Source: Pseudoprimorskyibacter insulae
Lineage (GTDB): Bacteria > Pseudomonadota > Alphaproteobacteria > Rhodobacterales > Rhodobacteraceae
DNA length: 64,000 nucleotides
Reading direction: 5' to 3'
NCBI RefSeq assembly: GCF_900302505.1
Contig: NZ_OMOJ01000001.1
Span: 62,001 to 126,000 of the forward strand
The notes under the pieces were generated by a model. That model searched no databases. It had not been told where the DNA came from and saw nothing but the letters and a program-made list of their open reading frames with translations. Positions 42,923 to 52,290 of this stretch are shown piece by piece. The position numbers and the translations under genes are program-made. Positions within the stretch are counted from its first letter, which is position 1, and the number at the start of each line of letters is the position of its first letter.

Positions 42923-44245
42923 ATGTCCGGAATTCCGCACGACCATTACGAGCCGTCGACCGGCGCCGAGAAGTGGCTGCACAAGCGGCTGCCGATCGTT
43001 GGCCTGATCTACGACACAATCATGATCCCCACGCCCAAGAACCTGAACTGGATGTGGATCTGGGGCATCGTTCTTGCCTTCTGTCTTGCTTTGCAGATCG
43101 TCACCGGCATCGTTCTGGTGATGCACTACACGCCGCATGTTGATCTGGCCTTCGCGTCAGTTGAACACATCATGCGTGACGTGAACGGCGGCTTTATGCT
43201 GCGTTACCTGCACGCCAACGGCGCTTCGCTGTTCTTCATCGCGGTTTACGCGCACATCTTCCGCGGCCTGTACTACGGGTCGTACAAGGCGCCGCGCGAA
43301 ATCACCTGGATTGTCGGCATGCTGATCTATCTGGCGATGATGGGCACCGCCTTCATGGGCTACGTTCTGCCCTGGGGTCAGATGTCCTTCTGGGGCGCGA
43401 CCGTTATCACCGGCCTGTTTGGCGCGATCCCGCTGATTGGCGAACCGATCCAGACCTGGCTTCTGGGCGGACCGGCGGTCGACAACGCCACGCTGAACCG
43501 CTTCTTCTCGCTGCACTATCTGCTGCCCTTCGTGATCGCCGGTCTTGTGATCGTGCACATCTGGGCCTTCCACCACACCGGCAACAACAACCCGACGGGT
43601 GTTGAGGTGCGTCGTGGTTCGAAAGCAGAAGCTGAAAAAGACACGCTGCCGTTCTGGCCGTACTTCGTCATCAAGGATTTCCTGGCTCTGGCCGTGATCC
43701 TGGTTGTCTTCTTTGCCATCGTCGGCTTCATGCCGAACTACCTTGGCCACCCTGACAACTACATCGAAGCAAACCCGCTGGCGACGCCCGCACACATCGT
43801 TCCGGAATGGTACTTCCTGCCGTTCTACGCGATCCTGCGTGCCTTCACCTCGGAAGTTTGGATCGTTCAGTTCGCATCGTTTATCACCGGCGGCATCATC
43901 GATGCCAAGTTCTTCGGTGTTCTGGCCATGTTCGGCGCAATCGCTGTAATGGCTCTGGCACCGTGGCTTGATACCTCGGCTGTTCGCTCGGGCCGCTATC
44001 GTCCGGTCTTCAAGTGGTGGTTCGCGCTGCTGGTCATCGACTTCTTCGCGCTGATGTGGCTTGGTGCCATGCCCGCCGAAGAACCCTATGCCAGCTTCTC
44101 GCTGATCGCGTCGGCCTATTGGTTCGGTTACTTCCTGGTCATCCTGCCGGTTCTCGGCGTGATCGAGAAGCCGCTGCCGCAGCCTGCCACGATCGAAGAG
44201 GCCTTCAATGCGAAGGTCAAAAAACACTCCACGCCGGCCGAGTAA
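42923..44245 (+). CDS. petB: Cytochrome b subunit of bc1 complex
   Basis: 440 aa, full-length cytochrome b with eight membrane helices. Paired haem-ligand His residues lie in helices II and IV (for example [17 protein letters not shown] and [14 protein letters not shown]), with the Qo-site PEWY motif at [17 protein letters not shown]. It begins 12 nt after petA and ends 19 nt before petC. It oxidises ubiquinol and drives proton translocation in the inner membrane. Confidence 0.97.
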   Translation: MSGIPHDHYEPSTGAEKWLHKRLPIVGLIYDTIMIPTPKNLNWMWIWGIVLAFCLALQIVTGIVLVMHYTPHVDLAFASVEHIMRDVNGGFMLRYLHANGASLFFIAVYAHIFRGLYYGSYKAPREITWIVGMLIYLAMMGTAFMGYVLPWGQMSFWGATVITGLFGAIPLIGEPIQTWLLGGPAVDNATLNRFFSLHYLLPFVIAGLVIVHIWAFHHTGNNNPTGVEVRRGSKAEAEKDTLPFWPYFVIKDFLALAVILVVFFAIVGFMPNYLGHPDNYIEANPLATPAHIVPEWYFLPFYAILRAFTSEVWIVQFASFITGGIIDAKFFGVLAMFGAIAVMALAPWLDTSAVRSGRYRPVFKWWFALLVIDFFALMWLGAMPAEEPYASFSLIASAYWFGYFLVILPVLGVIEKPLPQPATIEEAFNAKVKKHSTPAE

Positions 44246-44264
44246 GAAAAGGACACGTGAACCA

Positions 44265-45059
44265 ATGTTCAAGAAACTTGCCCTCTCGGCCGTAACGGCC
44301 CTGGCTCTCACCACCTCCGGCGCATTCGCCGCCGGCGGCGGCGAGCAGCACATCGAGGACATCCAGTTCTCATTCGAAGGCCCGTTCGGCAAATTTGACC
44401 AGAACCAGCTGCAACGCGGCCTGAAGGTCTTCACCGAGGTTTGCGCAGCCTGCCACGGTCTGAAGTTTGTCCCGTTCCGCACCCTCAGCGATGAAGGTGG
44501 TCCGGGCTTCACTGAAGATCAGGTGCGTGCCTATGCCGCCAACTTCGACGTCTATGACGCCGAACTGGAAGATACCCGCCCGGCCAAGCCGTCGGATAAT
44601 TTCCCGGCCAACACCGGCGCTGGTGCACCTGACCTGTCGCTGATGGCGAAGGCGCGTGCTGGCTTCCACGGCCCCTACGGCACCGGCATCAGCCAGCTGT
44701 TCAACGGCATCGGCGGACCTGAGTACATCGCATCGCTTCTGACTGGCTACACTGGCCACGAAAAAGAAGAAGCAGGCGTGACCCTGTATGAAAACACCGC
44801 CTTCCCGGGCGGCTGGATCAGCATGGCCCCGCCGCTCTCGGGTGAAGATGTTGAGTTCGACGATGGTCACTCCAACAGCTTGCACCACGAAGCCGAAGAC
44901 GTTGCTGCCTTCCTGATGTGGACGGCAGAACCCAAGATGATGGCGCGTCAGCATGCCGGTTTCGTCGGCGTTCTGTTCCTGACCATCCTGTCGGTTCTGC
45001 TCTATCTGACCAACAAGCGTATCTGGGCGCCGGTCAAGAAAAAGGCAAAAGAAGCTTAA
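44265..45059 (+). CDS. petC: Cytochrome c1 subunit of bc1 complex
   Basis: 264 aa from the ATG at 44265 ([22 protein letters not shown] signal peptide); a longer in-frame start at 44208 lies inside petB. Haem c motif CAACH with C60, C63 and H64; axial Met probably in [11 protein letters not shown]-terminal membrane anchor (about 236-255) followed by a Lys-rich tail. It passes electrons to soluble or membrane cytochrome c. Last gene of petABC; a long terminator follows after 16 nt. Confidence 0.96.
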   Translation: MFKKLALSAVTALALTTSGAFAAGGGEQHIEDIQFSFEGPFGKFDQNQLQRGLKVFTEVCAACHGLKFVPFRTLSDEGGPGFTEDQVRAYAANFDVYDAELEDTRPAKPSDNFPANTGAGAPDLSLMAKARAGFHGPYGTGISQLFNGIGGPEYIASLLTGYTGHEKEEAGVTLYENTAFPGGWISMAPPLSGEDVEFDDGHSNSLHHEAEDVAAFLMWTAEPKMMARQHAGFVGVLFLTILSVLLYLTNKRIWAPVKKKAKEA

Positions 45060-45075
45060 TCGCCTCTGAAATTTG

Positions 45076-45107
45076 AAAAAGGCCCTGCATCATGCGGGGC
45101 CTTTTTT
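45076..45107. terminator. Strong intrinsic terminator after petC
   Basis: AAAAAGGCCCTGCAT pairs through to ATGCGGGGCCTTTTT around a single central C (about 15 bp with one G-U), followed by an extra T. The A tract on the left makes it usable from the opposite strand as well, against read-through of the minus-strand M20 gene. Confidence 0.92.
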
Positions 45108-45144
45108 CGTTTGGGACTTGGCCCTGCATAGCCGTCCGCTTTTG

Positions 45145-45298
45145 CGTATTTATGAAAGAGAAGAAGCAGGGGGACGGTCCTGTTCTTCTTCTCTTGGGCA
45201 AATACGACGGGGGAATTGGGCCGCAGGCCCAAGGGGGCAGCGCCCCAAACCCGCGGCCTTGGCCGCATGACCTGAGCGCCGCAAGGCGCGCAATTGGA
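45145..45298 (-). repeat. Composite five-hairpin intergenic element, copy B
   Basis: Read on the minus strand from the M20 stop: GCGCC-ttgc-GGCGC (45289-45276), GCGGCC-aa-GGCCGC (45266-45253), GGGGC-gct-GCCCC (45246-45234), TTGGGCC-tgc-GGCCCAA (45232-45216), then an imperfect long hairpin with CGTATTT ends and AGAGAAGAA arms (45206-45145). Order, orientation relative to the preceding stop and two complete hairpins match copy A at 9785-9952; the fourth hairpin differs in sequence but not in pairing. Confidence 0.85.
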
Positions 45299-46570
45299 TC
45301 AGGGCAACAGCAGGGTTTGCAGGCTGCGGGCCATGACCTTTGCGCTATCCAGCATATCTGTCACGCCGATCCATTCGTCGGGTTTGTGCGCCAATTCCAG
45401 CACGCCCGGACCATAGGCGATACAATTCTTCAGCTTGCCGATCCGGTCGATGTGCTTTTGGTCATAGCTGCCGGGCGAGGCGATATAGCTGGGCGCGGTG
45501 CCAAGCACGTCGTGGATGGCCTGATGCACGGTTGAGACGACAGGTGCGGTCTTTTCGGTCATCGACGGGTCGATCCGGTTCAGGTCACGGATGGAATAGT
45601 CGAACCGGGGGCGCGTGGCCTTCAGGTCTTCCAGCAGGCCAATCACTTCGCCGCGCACATCGTCATAGCGTTCTTCGATCAGGAACCGGCGGTCGATAAT
45701 CATCCGGCAACTGTCCGGCACGCAGGGCGCGGGCAGGCCGGTGTAGTCTGGGGTCTCGGCCTCGCCGCCGTGGATCGAATTGATGTTCAGTGTCGATTGC
45801 CGCGCTTCGGCTGGAACAACCGGCATCTCGGTCCGGCGCTCGGCCATGGCAGGGTACAGTCGGTTTTCGAAGGCATCGATCACCGCGCCCATATGGCGGA
45901 TGGCGCAATCGCCCAGAAACGGCATCGAGCCATGGGCGATTTCGCCCTTGGTTTCGATCTCGGCCCACCAGCCGCCCCGGTGGCCAAGGCAGATCCGATC
46001 CTTTTGCAGTGGTTCGGGGATGATGACATGCTGAACCCGGTCCGGTGCAAACCAGCCTTCCTTGGCCAGATGTGCCACGCCGCCATAACCGCCCGATTCT
46101 TCATCTGCTGTGCCGCTGATCTCAATCGCGCCAGCGAAATCGGGGTGCAGTTCGATGAACGCCTCGGCGGCGATGATGCTGGCCGCCAGCCCGCCTTTCA
46201 TATCGCAGGTGCCGCGCCCATAGATTTTATCCCCGTCCAACTCGCCGCCGAATGGGTCGCGGGTCCAGCCCTGGCCAACCTCGACCACATCGGTGTGCGA
46301 GTTGAAATGCACGCAGTCACCGGGCCGCGTCCCGTCGCGCCGGGCTACGATGTTCCAGCGCGGATACGCCTCGCTGTCACCGGGCGCGCCGACCGCACGG
46401 ATCAGGGTGCAGGTAAACCCGCGCGGCTCCAGCCGGGCCTGCAGGAAGTCGCAGATCTCTCGGTAAAACTGACCCGGTGGATTGAGCGTTGGAATGCGCA
46501 CCAGATCCTGCGTCAGGGCAATCAGGTCGTCGCGCTTTTCATCAATCCGGGAAAACAGTGCGTCAGTCAT
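45299..46570 (-). CDS. M20 peptidase, acetylornithine deacetylase / succinyl-diaminopimelate desuccinylase family
   Basis: 423 aa from the ATG at 46570 (MTDALFSRIDEKRDDLIAL), preceded by AAAGG; a longer in-frame start is at 46624. The binuclear zinc pattern is complete: HFNSHTDVV, GRGTCDMKGG, and catalytic DEESGGYGG. The family removes acyl groups from amino acids; exact substrate (N-acetylornithine, succinyl-DAP, carbamoyl or other) cannot be decided, and no arg or dap genes are adjacent. The stop is followed after 9 nt by hairpin element copy B. Confidence 0.88.
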   Translation of the reverse strand: MTDALFSRIDEKRDDLIALTQDLVRIPTLNPPGQFYREICDFLQARLEPRGFTCTLIRAVGAPGDSEAYPRWNIVARRDGTRPGDCVHFNSHTDVVEVGQGWTRDPFGGELDGDKIYGRGTCDMKGGLAASIIAAEAFIELHPDFAGAIEISGTADEESGGYGGVAHLAKEGWFAPDRVQHVIIPEPLQKDRICLGHRGGWWAEIETKGEIAHGSMPFLGDCAIRHMGAVIDAFENRLYPAMAERRTEMPVVPAEARQSTLNINSIHGGEAETPDYTGLPAPCVPDSCRMIIDRRFLIEERYDDVRGEVIGLLEDLKATRPRFDYSIRDLNRIDPSMTEKTAPVVSTVHQAIHDVLGTAPSYIASPGSYDQKHIDRIGKLKNCIAYGPGVLELAHKPDEWIGVTDMLDSAKVMARSLQTLLLP

Positions 46571-46639
46571 CGTCGGGCCTTTCATTGACCCGCCCACTGT
46601 TCTCAATTCGGTGCCGCGCTGCAAGCGGCCATTGAACGT

Positions 46640-47635
46640 TCAGTTGCTTGGAAGCCGGGGCAGGGCCAGTGGTGCCAGCGATCCGAGCGGAACCGGCCCA
46701 AAGAACACGTTGCCTCGATCCAACCGCAGGGTGACATCCAGCGTATCGCTGCGGCCAGACAATTGCGCGACCACTTCCAGCGCCGCTGCGATGGTTTCAA
46801 GCGCAACCTCGGGCAGCGCCTTTTGGCTGCGCATTTGATCAAGCGCCCCACGCCAGTTTTCGATCTGGGTCGAGAGCGATCCGTTTAACCGCCCCTGGGC
46901 GTCAATTGTCAGCGGGCCGGATAGCTTGAGGCTCATCGCGCCCATGTTCGCCTCAAACAGGTGCAGGTCAATAGCAATCGGAGCAGGGAGAAGCGAGGCG
47001 GGGTCTTGGCCGTTCAACGCCCGGTCCAAGTCAACCGTTGCATCAAGTTGCAGCGCGTGCAGGCTGTCCTGACCGGTGAGCGAGCCAAGGCGCAACCGGC
47101 CCGTTGCCGCCGAAGCCGCCGTCAGGGCGACGCGGTAGGACTTGCCCGCATCATCCAGCCGCTGGGTTGCGGCTTTGACCCCGGCCAAGGCAATGCTTTG
47201 CCCCTTGGACAGCACATTCAGCACTTCGGCTTCCAGATTGAGGCGGTCCACCATGCCATTCGGCTGATAGCGCATACTGGCACGCATGCTGTCGCTGCTG
47301 ATCTCGGTCAGGCGGCCTGCTGCGCTGATTTGTTGGTTGGGCGGGAAGGCGACGATCACATGACCGGGCTGATAGCTGAGCTGAAAGGTCTGCAAGAACG
47401 GGGCAGTCCAACGAACAGCGCCCGCGCCCGGTTGCAGAACCAGCCCCGTCATGCGCCGGTCCAGACGGTTGGGAAAGCCTGAAACGTTCAAACTGCCGTA
47501 CTCGGCGCGCCAGCCGTCGCTTTGCCGGTCGGAAAACCATGTCTCGGTGGCAGTCTCAAGGCGATTGGCTGACCAGAACCAATAGCCCGACCATGCAAAG
47601 GCGGCGGCCACAATCATAATGGCAAGGCGTTTCAC
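46640..47635 (-). CDS. DUF2125 domain protein, membrane-anchored
   Basis: 331 aa from a GTG at 47635, with AAGGG upstream; the next in-frame ATG is residue 7. One N-terminal hydrophobic segment (about 4-22) and then a long beta-rich region typical of DUF2125 (SLNVSGFPNRLD, TAPFLQTFQLSYQPGHVIVAFPPNQQ, LNGSLSTQIENW). The layout suggests a periplasmic protein tethered to the inner membrane, somewhat AsmA-like. Function unknown. Divergent from chaC across 64 nt. Confidence 0.85.
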   Translation of the reverse strand: MKRLAIMIVAAAFAWSGYWFWSANRLETATETWFSDRQSDGWRAEYGSLNVSGFPNRLDRRMTGLVLQPGAGAVRWTAPFLQTFQLSYQPGHVIVAFPPNQQISAAGRLTEISSDSMRASMRYQPNGMVDRLNLEAEVLNVLSKGQSIALAGVKAATQRLDDAGKSYRVALTAASAATGRLRLGSLTGQDSLHALQLDATVDLDRALNGQDPASLLPAPIAIDLHLFEANMGAMSLKLSGPLTIDAQGRLNGSLSTQIENWRGALDQMRSQKALPEVALETIAAALEVVAQLSGRSDTLDVTLRLDRGNVFFGPVPLGSLAPLALPRLPSN

Positions 47636-47699
47636 GTCAGGCCCTTTCGTCTTGGGTGCGTTTGGTGTTTACCCTCGTGCGAAAAGAAGGGCCAGAGAT

Positions 47700-48230
47700 A
47701 TGAGCATGTGGGTTTTCGGATACGGGTCTTTGCTGTGGAATCCGGGGTTTGACGTGGTCGAACAGGTCGGCGCCACCTTGGGCGATTACCACCGCAGCTT
47801 TTGCATGTGGTCGATCCATCATCGCGGCACCGAAGACGAACCGGGCCTAGTGCTTGCGCTGGATGAACGGCCCGGTGCGGTCTGCACTGGCGTTGCAATG
47901 CGCGTGCGCCCCGGCACCGAAACCGAAACGCTGGCCTATCTGCGGGACCGCGAATTGGTGTCATCGGCCTATCTGGAACGTGATCTGGATGTCGCCCTGA
48001 AAGATGGCCGCACCGTTTCAGCGGTGACCTATGTGATCGACGCCGCCCACACCCAGTATTGCGGGGGCCTGCCGCTCGAAGAGCAGGCCCAAATCATCGC
48101 CCGCGCGGTCGGTGGGCGCGGCCCGAATACTGAATATCTTTTCAACACAGTCCAACACTTAAACCAATTGGGTGTTGCGGATGCAGATCTGCAATGGTTG
48201 CATGCCCGTGTGGGCGCGCTTGTTGCATAG
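47700..48230 (+). CDS. chaC: ChaC-type gamma-glutamylcyclotransferase
   Basis: 176 aa from the ATG at 47700 (a second ATG two codons later is possible). The substrate-binding loop VFGYGSLLWNPGF is at residues 5-17, and YLERDLDVAL carries the expected catalytic Glu. ChaC enzymes cleave glutathione to 5-oxoproline and Cys-Gly in the cytoplasm. A longer upstream frame (from 47619) lacks family similarity. An inverted repeat follows 12 nt after the stop. Confidence 0.9.
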   Translation: MSMWVFGYGSLLWNPGFDVVEQVGATLGDYHRSFCMWSIHHRGTEDEPGLVLALDERPGAVCTGVAMRVRPGTETETLAYLRDRELVSSAYLERDLDVALKDGRTVSAVTYVIDAAHTQYCGGLPLEEQAQIIARAVGGRGPNTEYLFNTVQHLNQLGVADADLQWLHARVGALVA

Positions 48231-48242
48231 TGCTTGGCTTGG

Positions 48243-48284
48243 TGTCGCGCCTTGAATACTGTTCCGGGGAAATCCGGCGCGACA
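48243..48284 (+). promoter_or_regulatory. 9-bp inverted repeat ahead of the MotA-like gene
   Basis: TGTCGCGCC (48243-48251) and GGCGCGACA (48276-48284) are perfect inverse arms around a 24-nt loop that contains a CCGG...CCGG pair. It lies between chaC and the MotA-like start (48304); no T run follows, so it is more likely an operator or leader hairpin than a terminator. Confidence 0.45.
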
Positions 48285-48303
48285 AAAGACAGGAAACACC
48301 ACC

Positions 48304-49527
48304 ATGGGCCAGCCCCAACTAGAGGCCGAGCCGCATTTTTCGCAGCCAATGACATCGCAGGTTCTGCTGATGGTGCTGGTGCTGGCCTTCACATGTGTCG
48401 GCGCCGTGTTTGCCCTTCCCAGCGTTCTGCCGGTCTTTGAGTCGAACCCCTACCTGAACGGGTTCATCTTTGTCGTCTTTGTGATCGGTGTGATTTCCTG
48501 CTTTTGGCAGGTGTTCCAACTGATCAAATCCGTGTCTTGGATCAAGACCTTCGTCCATGGCACCGAGGGCGCCGTTTCAACGACGCCGCCGCAACTGCTG
48601 GCCCCCTTGGCCACCCTGCTGCGTCAGCGCGACCGCCGGATGCAGATCACCACCACCTCCACCCGGTCGATCCTTGATTCGGTGGCATCGCGGATTGATG
48701 AGGCGCGGGAAATCACCCGCTATATCGTCAATCTGCTGATCTTCCTTGGCCTTTTGGGCACGTTCTTTGGTCTGGCGACCACGGTTCCCGCGCTGGTGGA
48801 CACGATCCGCGGCCTTGCGCCGCAAGACGGTGAAACCGGGGTTGAGGTGTTTGCTCGCCTGATGGACGGCCTTGAAAACCAACTGTCGGGCATGGGCGTT
48901 GCCTTTGGGTCGTCCCTGCTGGGTCTGGCCGGATCGTTGGTGGTTGGCTTGCTGGAGCTTCTGGCGGGCCACGGGCAAAACCGGTTCTACCGCGAACTCG
49001 AAGAATGGTTGTCGACCATCACCCGCGTCAGCTTTAGCGCAGGCGACGGCGAGGCTGGCCCGGAACTGGGGCTGGCGGGCTATGCGCTGGACCAGATGTC
49101 CGAACAGTTTGAATCGCTTCAGGCGATGTTTCAGCAGTCCGAACAGAGCCGCGCCGATGTCGATGGCCGCATTGGCCAATTGGCGGATTCCGTCGAACGG
49201 ATGACCGAACGGCTAGAGGCAAGCGCCCCGTCCAGCTATGCGCTTGCCCGGATCGCTGAAGGACAGGAACGTTTGATCGACGTGCTGGAACGGCGCGAAA
49301 CCGGCGAAGGCATCGATGCCGAAAGCCGGATGCGCCTGCGGTCGATCGACGTGCAGATGCTGCGTATCCTGGAAGAACTCTCGGCTGGTCGTCAGGAAAG
49401 CATGGCCGAGCTGCGCACCGATTTTTCGGCCCTGACCCGCGCCATTAACCAATTGTCCCATGGGCAGGGGCGCCCTGTGCGCGTTACCCCGCGCCCGGCC
49501 AACCCGACAAACGAGCGGGGGGACTAA
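48304..49527 (+). CDS. MotA/TolQ/ExbB-like proton-channel protein
   Basis: 407 aa. Four hydrophobic segments (about 17-45, 52-73, 138-162, 193-222). The last two have the MotA/ExbB pattern (LIFLGLLGTFFGLATTVPALV, LSGMGVAFGSSLLGLAGSLVVGLLELL). A cytoplasmic loop (75-135) lies between helices 2 and 3, and a C-terminal tail of about 185 residues (225-407) is predicted helical, with MSEQFESLQAMFQQSEQSR and repeated Glu/Arg. Such proteins form proton-driven motors with a MotB/ExbD/TolR partner, which is encoded 3 nt downstream. Not a flagellar MotA: no flagellar genes nearby and a longer tail. Confidence 0.85.
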   Translation: MGQPQLEAEPHFSQPMTSQVLLMVLVLAFTCVGAVFALPSVLPVFESNPYLNGFIFVVFVIGVISCFWQVFQLIKSVSWIKTFVHGTEGAVSTTPPQLLAPLATLLRQRDRRMQITTTSTRSILDSVASRIDEAREITRYIVNLLIFLGLLGTFFGLATTVPALVDTIRGLAPQDGETGVEVFARLMDGLENQLSGMGVAFGSSLLGLAGSLVVGLLELLAGHGQNRFYRELEEWLSTITRVSFSAGDGEAGPELGLAGYALDQMSEQFESLQAMFQQSEQSRADVDGRIGQLADSVERMTERLEASAPSSYALARIAEGQERLIDVLERRETGEGIDAESRMRLRSIDVQMLRILEELSAGRQESMAELRTDFSALTRAINQLSHGQGRPVRVTPRPANPTNERGD

Positions 49528-49530
49528 GCC

Positions 49531-52290
49531 ATGGCGCTGTCGCGGCGCACGGGCCAGCGGTTCCAAGGGTCAATCTGGCCGGGTTTCGTGGATGCGATGA
49601 CCGGGCTTTTGCTGGTTCTGATGTTCGTCCTGACCATCTTCATGGTGGTGCAGGCCGTGCTGCGCGACACGATCACCGGCCAAGAAAACGAACTGGACGC
49701 GCTATCGCTGCGGATCGCGTCCTTGGCCGATGCCTTGGGGGTTGAACAGACCCGCAACGCCAACCTGCAAACCCGCTTGGGCGAGTTGAACGCGACGCTG
49801 GACAATTCGAACAACCTGCTGGACGAACAGCAGGCGATTATTGCTGCGCTGACCGCCACGCGGGATCGCCAAGCCGCCGATTTGCAAGCCGCGCAATCGC
49901 GGATTTCCGGGTTCGAGGCGCAGGTCGCCGCGCTTTTGGCCGATCAGGCGCAAGCCACCGAACAGATCACCGCACTGACCGCCAGCCGCGATGCGCTTGA
50001 TGCCGCCCGTCAGGAATTGCTGAGCGAACGGGACGCCCTGCAACTGGCCCTTGCCAGCGCACGGACTGAGATTGACGATCAGGTCGAAGCCGCCCGTTTG
50101 GCCGCCGCCCGGCGTGAGGCGTTGGAAGCCTTGATCGAGGATCTGAAGGCGCAAAACGCCGATGCCGGAACGCTGACCGCCAGTCTGACGCAAAAGGTGG
50201 ATCAGCTTGAGGCGGCCTTAAGCGAAGAAGAAATCGCGCGTCTGGCTGAGGCCGAGGCCGCCGCCGCCCTGCGCAAACGCCTTGAGGATGCCGACGCTGA
50301 ATTGACGGCGATGACCATGGCGTTGGAACAGGAACGTCAGCGTGCCGAAGAAACGCTGACCTTGTTGGCTGCCGCCCGCGATGCTGAAACCGACCTGAAC
50401 GCGAAACTGGCCGCCGCGCTGGTGGCAGGCGACGATGCCGCCGCCGCGCTGGCTCAGGAACGCGACACGCGCAAAGCGGTCGAAGATGCCTTGGCCAAAG
50501 CGACTGAGGCCGGAACCCGCAATGAAACCCGCCTCAGCAATCTTGAGGCGCAACTTGCCGCCGCTTTGCTAGAGGCGCAGCGGGCCGACAAGCTGTTGCT
50601 GGATCTTGAAGCTTCGCAGCAGGCAGGGCGGGAACTGGACCTGCGGGCCAAAACCGCCGAGGAACAGGTCGCCCGGCAAGACAGTGACCTAACCGAATTG
50701 CGGTCTGAATTGTCGGCGCTGCGGGCGTTGCTAGAGGATGAACGGGGCCGCGCCGCGCAGGCCGCCGATGCCGCCCAAGGTGTGCAGCAAGGGCTGGAAC
50801 AGCGACTGGCCGATCTGGAAGCGGCCTTGCAGACCAGCACCCAAGGGGCCGATGATCTGAAAACCCGGCTTGCCGCGTTGGAACAGGCGCTTGCCGACCG
50901 GGCGCAGGCCGAAGCCGGGTTGCAAAACCAGATCGCCACCAAAACCACTGAGGCCGAAACACTGGCCGCGCGTCTGTCAGCGCTGGAGCAGCAATTGACC
51001 GAACGCACCCTTTCGGGCGAGGCGCTAGCGCTGGAGCTGCAAGAGGTGCGCCGTGTGTTGGAGTTGGCCCGCGCCGAAGCGTTGAAACAGGCCAGCCAAG
51101 ACCAAACCTTACTAGAGGAATTGCGCGCCCAACTGGCCGCCGCCGAAGCCGCACGCCGCGCCGGGGATGACAAGGCCGGGGCCTTGGTCGCCGATCTTGA
51201 GGCCCGCGCCAAACGGATCGCCGCGCTGCAAGAGGCGTTGCAGGCGGGCGATGCGAAATCGACCGTGCTGGCCGCAGAACTTGAGGATCTGCGCCAGAAA
51301 CTGGACTTGGCCCGCGCCGAAGCCGCCGCGCTGCGGGCGAAGACCGAAGGCGACACGCGTTCGCTCGAAGAACAGCTCGCCGCTGCGTTGGCCGCCCAGA
51401 TGCAGGTCAATGCCACCGCCGAAGAAACGCGCGACCGTTTGACCCAAGCATTGGCCGCGAAACGCGCCGCTGAGGCCGAATTGGCCAAATCCATGACCGA
51501 GGCCGAGCAACGCGCCGCCCTTCTATCCACTGCGCAATCGCAGCTTTCCGAACAGACCCAGCGTGCCAGCCGCGCCGAAAAACAGACCGAATTGCTGAAC
51601 CAGCAGGTCTCGGCGTTGCGTCGTCAATTGTCGTCCTTGCAGGCGCTCTTGGACGAGGCAACGGCCAAGGACGAAGCCGCGCAGGTGCAGTTGCAGTCCT
51701 TGGGCAGTGAGTTGAACACCGCGCTGGCCCGCGTCGCTGCCGAAGAACGCAAGCGCCGCCTGCTCGAAGAGGCCGAGCGCAAGCGGCTTGAAGCCGAGGC
51801 GCAGCGCCTGTCCGCCGAAGCCAAGGATCTGGAGAAATACCGGTCGGAATTCTTTGGCCGTCTGCGCGATTTGCTGGGCGCACAGGAAGGCGTGCGCATC
51901 GAAGGCGACCGGTTCGTGTTCTCATCCGAAGTGCTTTTCCAGCCGGGGCAGGCCGAATTGTCCCGCGCCGGTCAGCTTGAGATTGCCAAGGTCGCCCGCA
52001 TCCTGCGCGGGATCGCCGCCGATATCCCGCCCGAGATTGACTGGGTGATCCGCGTGGATGGTCACACCGATGACGTGCCGCTGTCTGGCTTTGGACAGTT
52101 TGCCGATAACTGGGAACTTAGCCAAGCGCGGGCCCTGTCCGTGGTGCGCTATATGATTGATTTCCTTGGCATCCCGCCCGGACGACTGGCCGCGAACGGC
52201 TTTGGCCAGTATCAGCCGGTCAACCCGGACAACACCGCCGAGGCACGCGCGCAGAACCGCCGGATTGAACTGAAACTTACCGAAAAGTGA
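49531..52290 (+). CDS. MotB/OmpA-like protein with very long periplasmic coiled coil
   Basis: 919 aa. One N-terminal membrane helix (about 24-43) with an Asp at its entrance (D21 in WPGFVDAMTGLLLVL), the place of the proton-carrying Asp of MotB. Residues about 50-775 are an almost unbroken Ala/Glu/Leu/Arg coiled coil with internal similarity (blocks near 498-541 and 578-620, about 81 residues apart). Residues 785-919 are an OmpA peptidoglycan-binding domain (VDGHTDDVP, NWELSQARALSVVRYM, AQNRRIELKL). Partner of the MotA-like protein 3 nt upstream. Its stop abuts the stop of the convergent M23 gene. Confidence 0.85.
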   Translation: MALSRRTGQRFQGSIWPGFVDAMTGLLLVLMFVLTIFMVVQAVLRDTITGQENELDALSLRIASLADALGVEQTRNANLQTRLGELNATLDNSNNLLDEQQAIIAALTATRDRQAADLQAAQSRISGFEAQVAALLADQAQATEQITALTASRDALDAARQELLSERDALQLALASARTEIDDQVEAARLAAARREALEALIEDLKAQNADAGTLTASLTQKVDQLEAALSEEEIARLAEAEAAAALRKRLEDADAELTAMTMALEQERQRAEETLTLLAAARDAETDLNAKLAAALVAGDDAAAALAQERDTRKAVEDALAKATEAGTRNETRLSNLEAQLAAALLEAQRADKLLLDLEASQQAGRELDLRAKTAEEQVARQDSDLTELRSELSALRALLEDERGRAAQAADAAQGVQQGLEQRLADLEAALQTSTQGADDLKTRLAALEQALADRAQAEAGLQNQIATKTTEAETLAARLSALEQQLTERTLSGEALALELQEVRRVLELARAEALKQASQDQTLLEELRAQLAAAEAARRAGDDKAGALVADLEARAKRIAALQEALQAGDAKSTVLAAELEDLRQKLDLARAEAAALRAKTEGDTRSLEEQLAAALAAQMQVNATAEETRDRLTQALAAKRAAEAELAKSMTEAEQRAALLSTAQSQLSEQTQRASRAEKQTELLNQQVSALRRQLSSLQALLDEATAKDEAAQVQLQSLGSELNTALARVAAEERKRRLLEEAERKRLEAEAQRLSAEAKDLEKYRSEFFGRLRDLLGAQEGVRIEGDRFVFSSEVLFQPGQAELSRAGQLEIAKVARILRGIAADIPPEIDWVIRVDGHTDDVPLSGFGQFADNWELSQARALSVVRYMIDFLGIPPGRLAANGFGQYQPVNPDNTAEARAQNRRIELKLTEK

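Noticed and set aside
43157-44512. Long antisense frame opposite petB and petC
   Set aside because: Low-complexity Arg/Gln/Asp composition with no motif; an artefact of strong codon bias in petB.
49700-51800. Tandem DNA repeat array inside the coiled-coil gene
   Set aside because: Similarity is at the protein heptad level (Ala/Glu/Leu/Arg); DNA identity between blocks is low, so it is not a recent DNA repeat expansion or CRISPR-like array.
48304-52290. Zorya-type anti-phage system (ZorA/ZorB resemblance)
   Set aside because: The pair shares the MotA/MotB-like architecture, but no ZorC, ZorD or ZorE-type gene is adjacent; neighbours are chaC, an M23 peptidase and clpA. A housekeeping envelope role is at least as likely.
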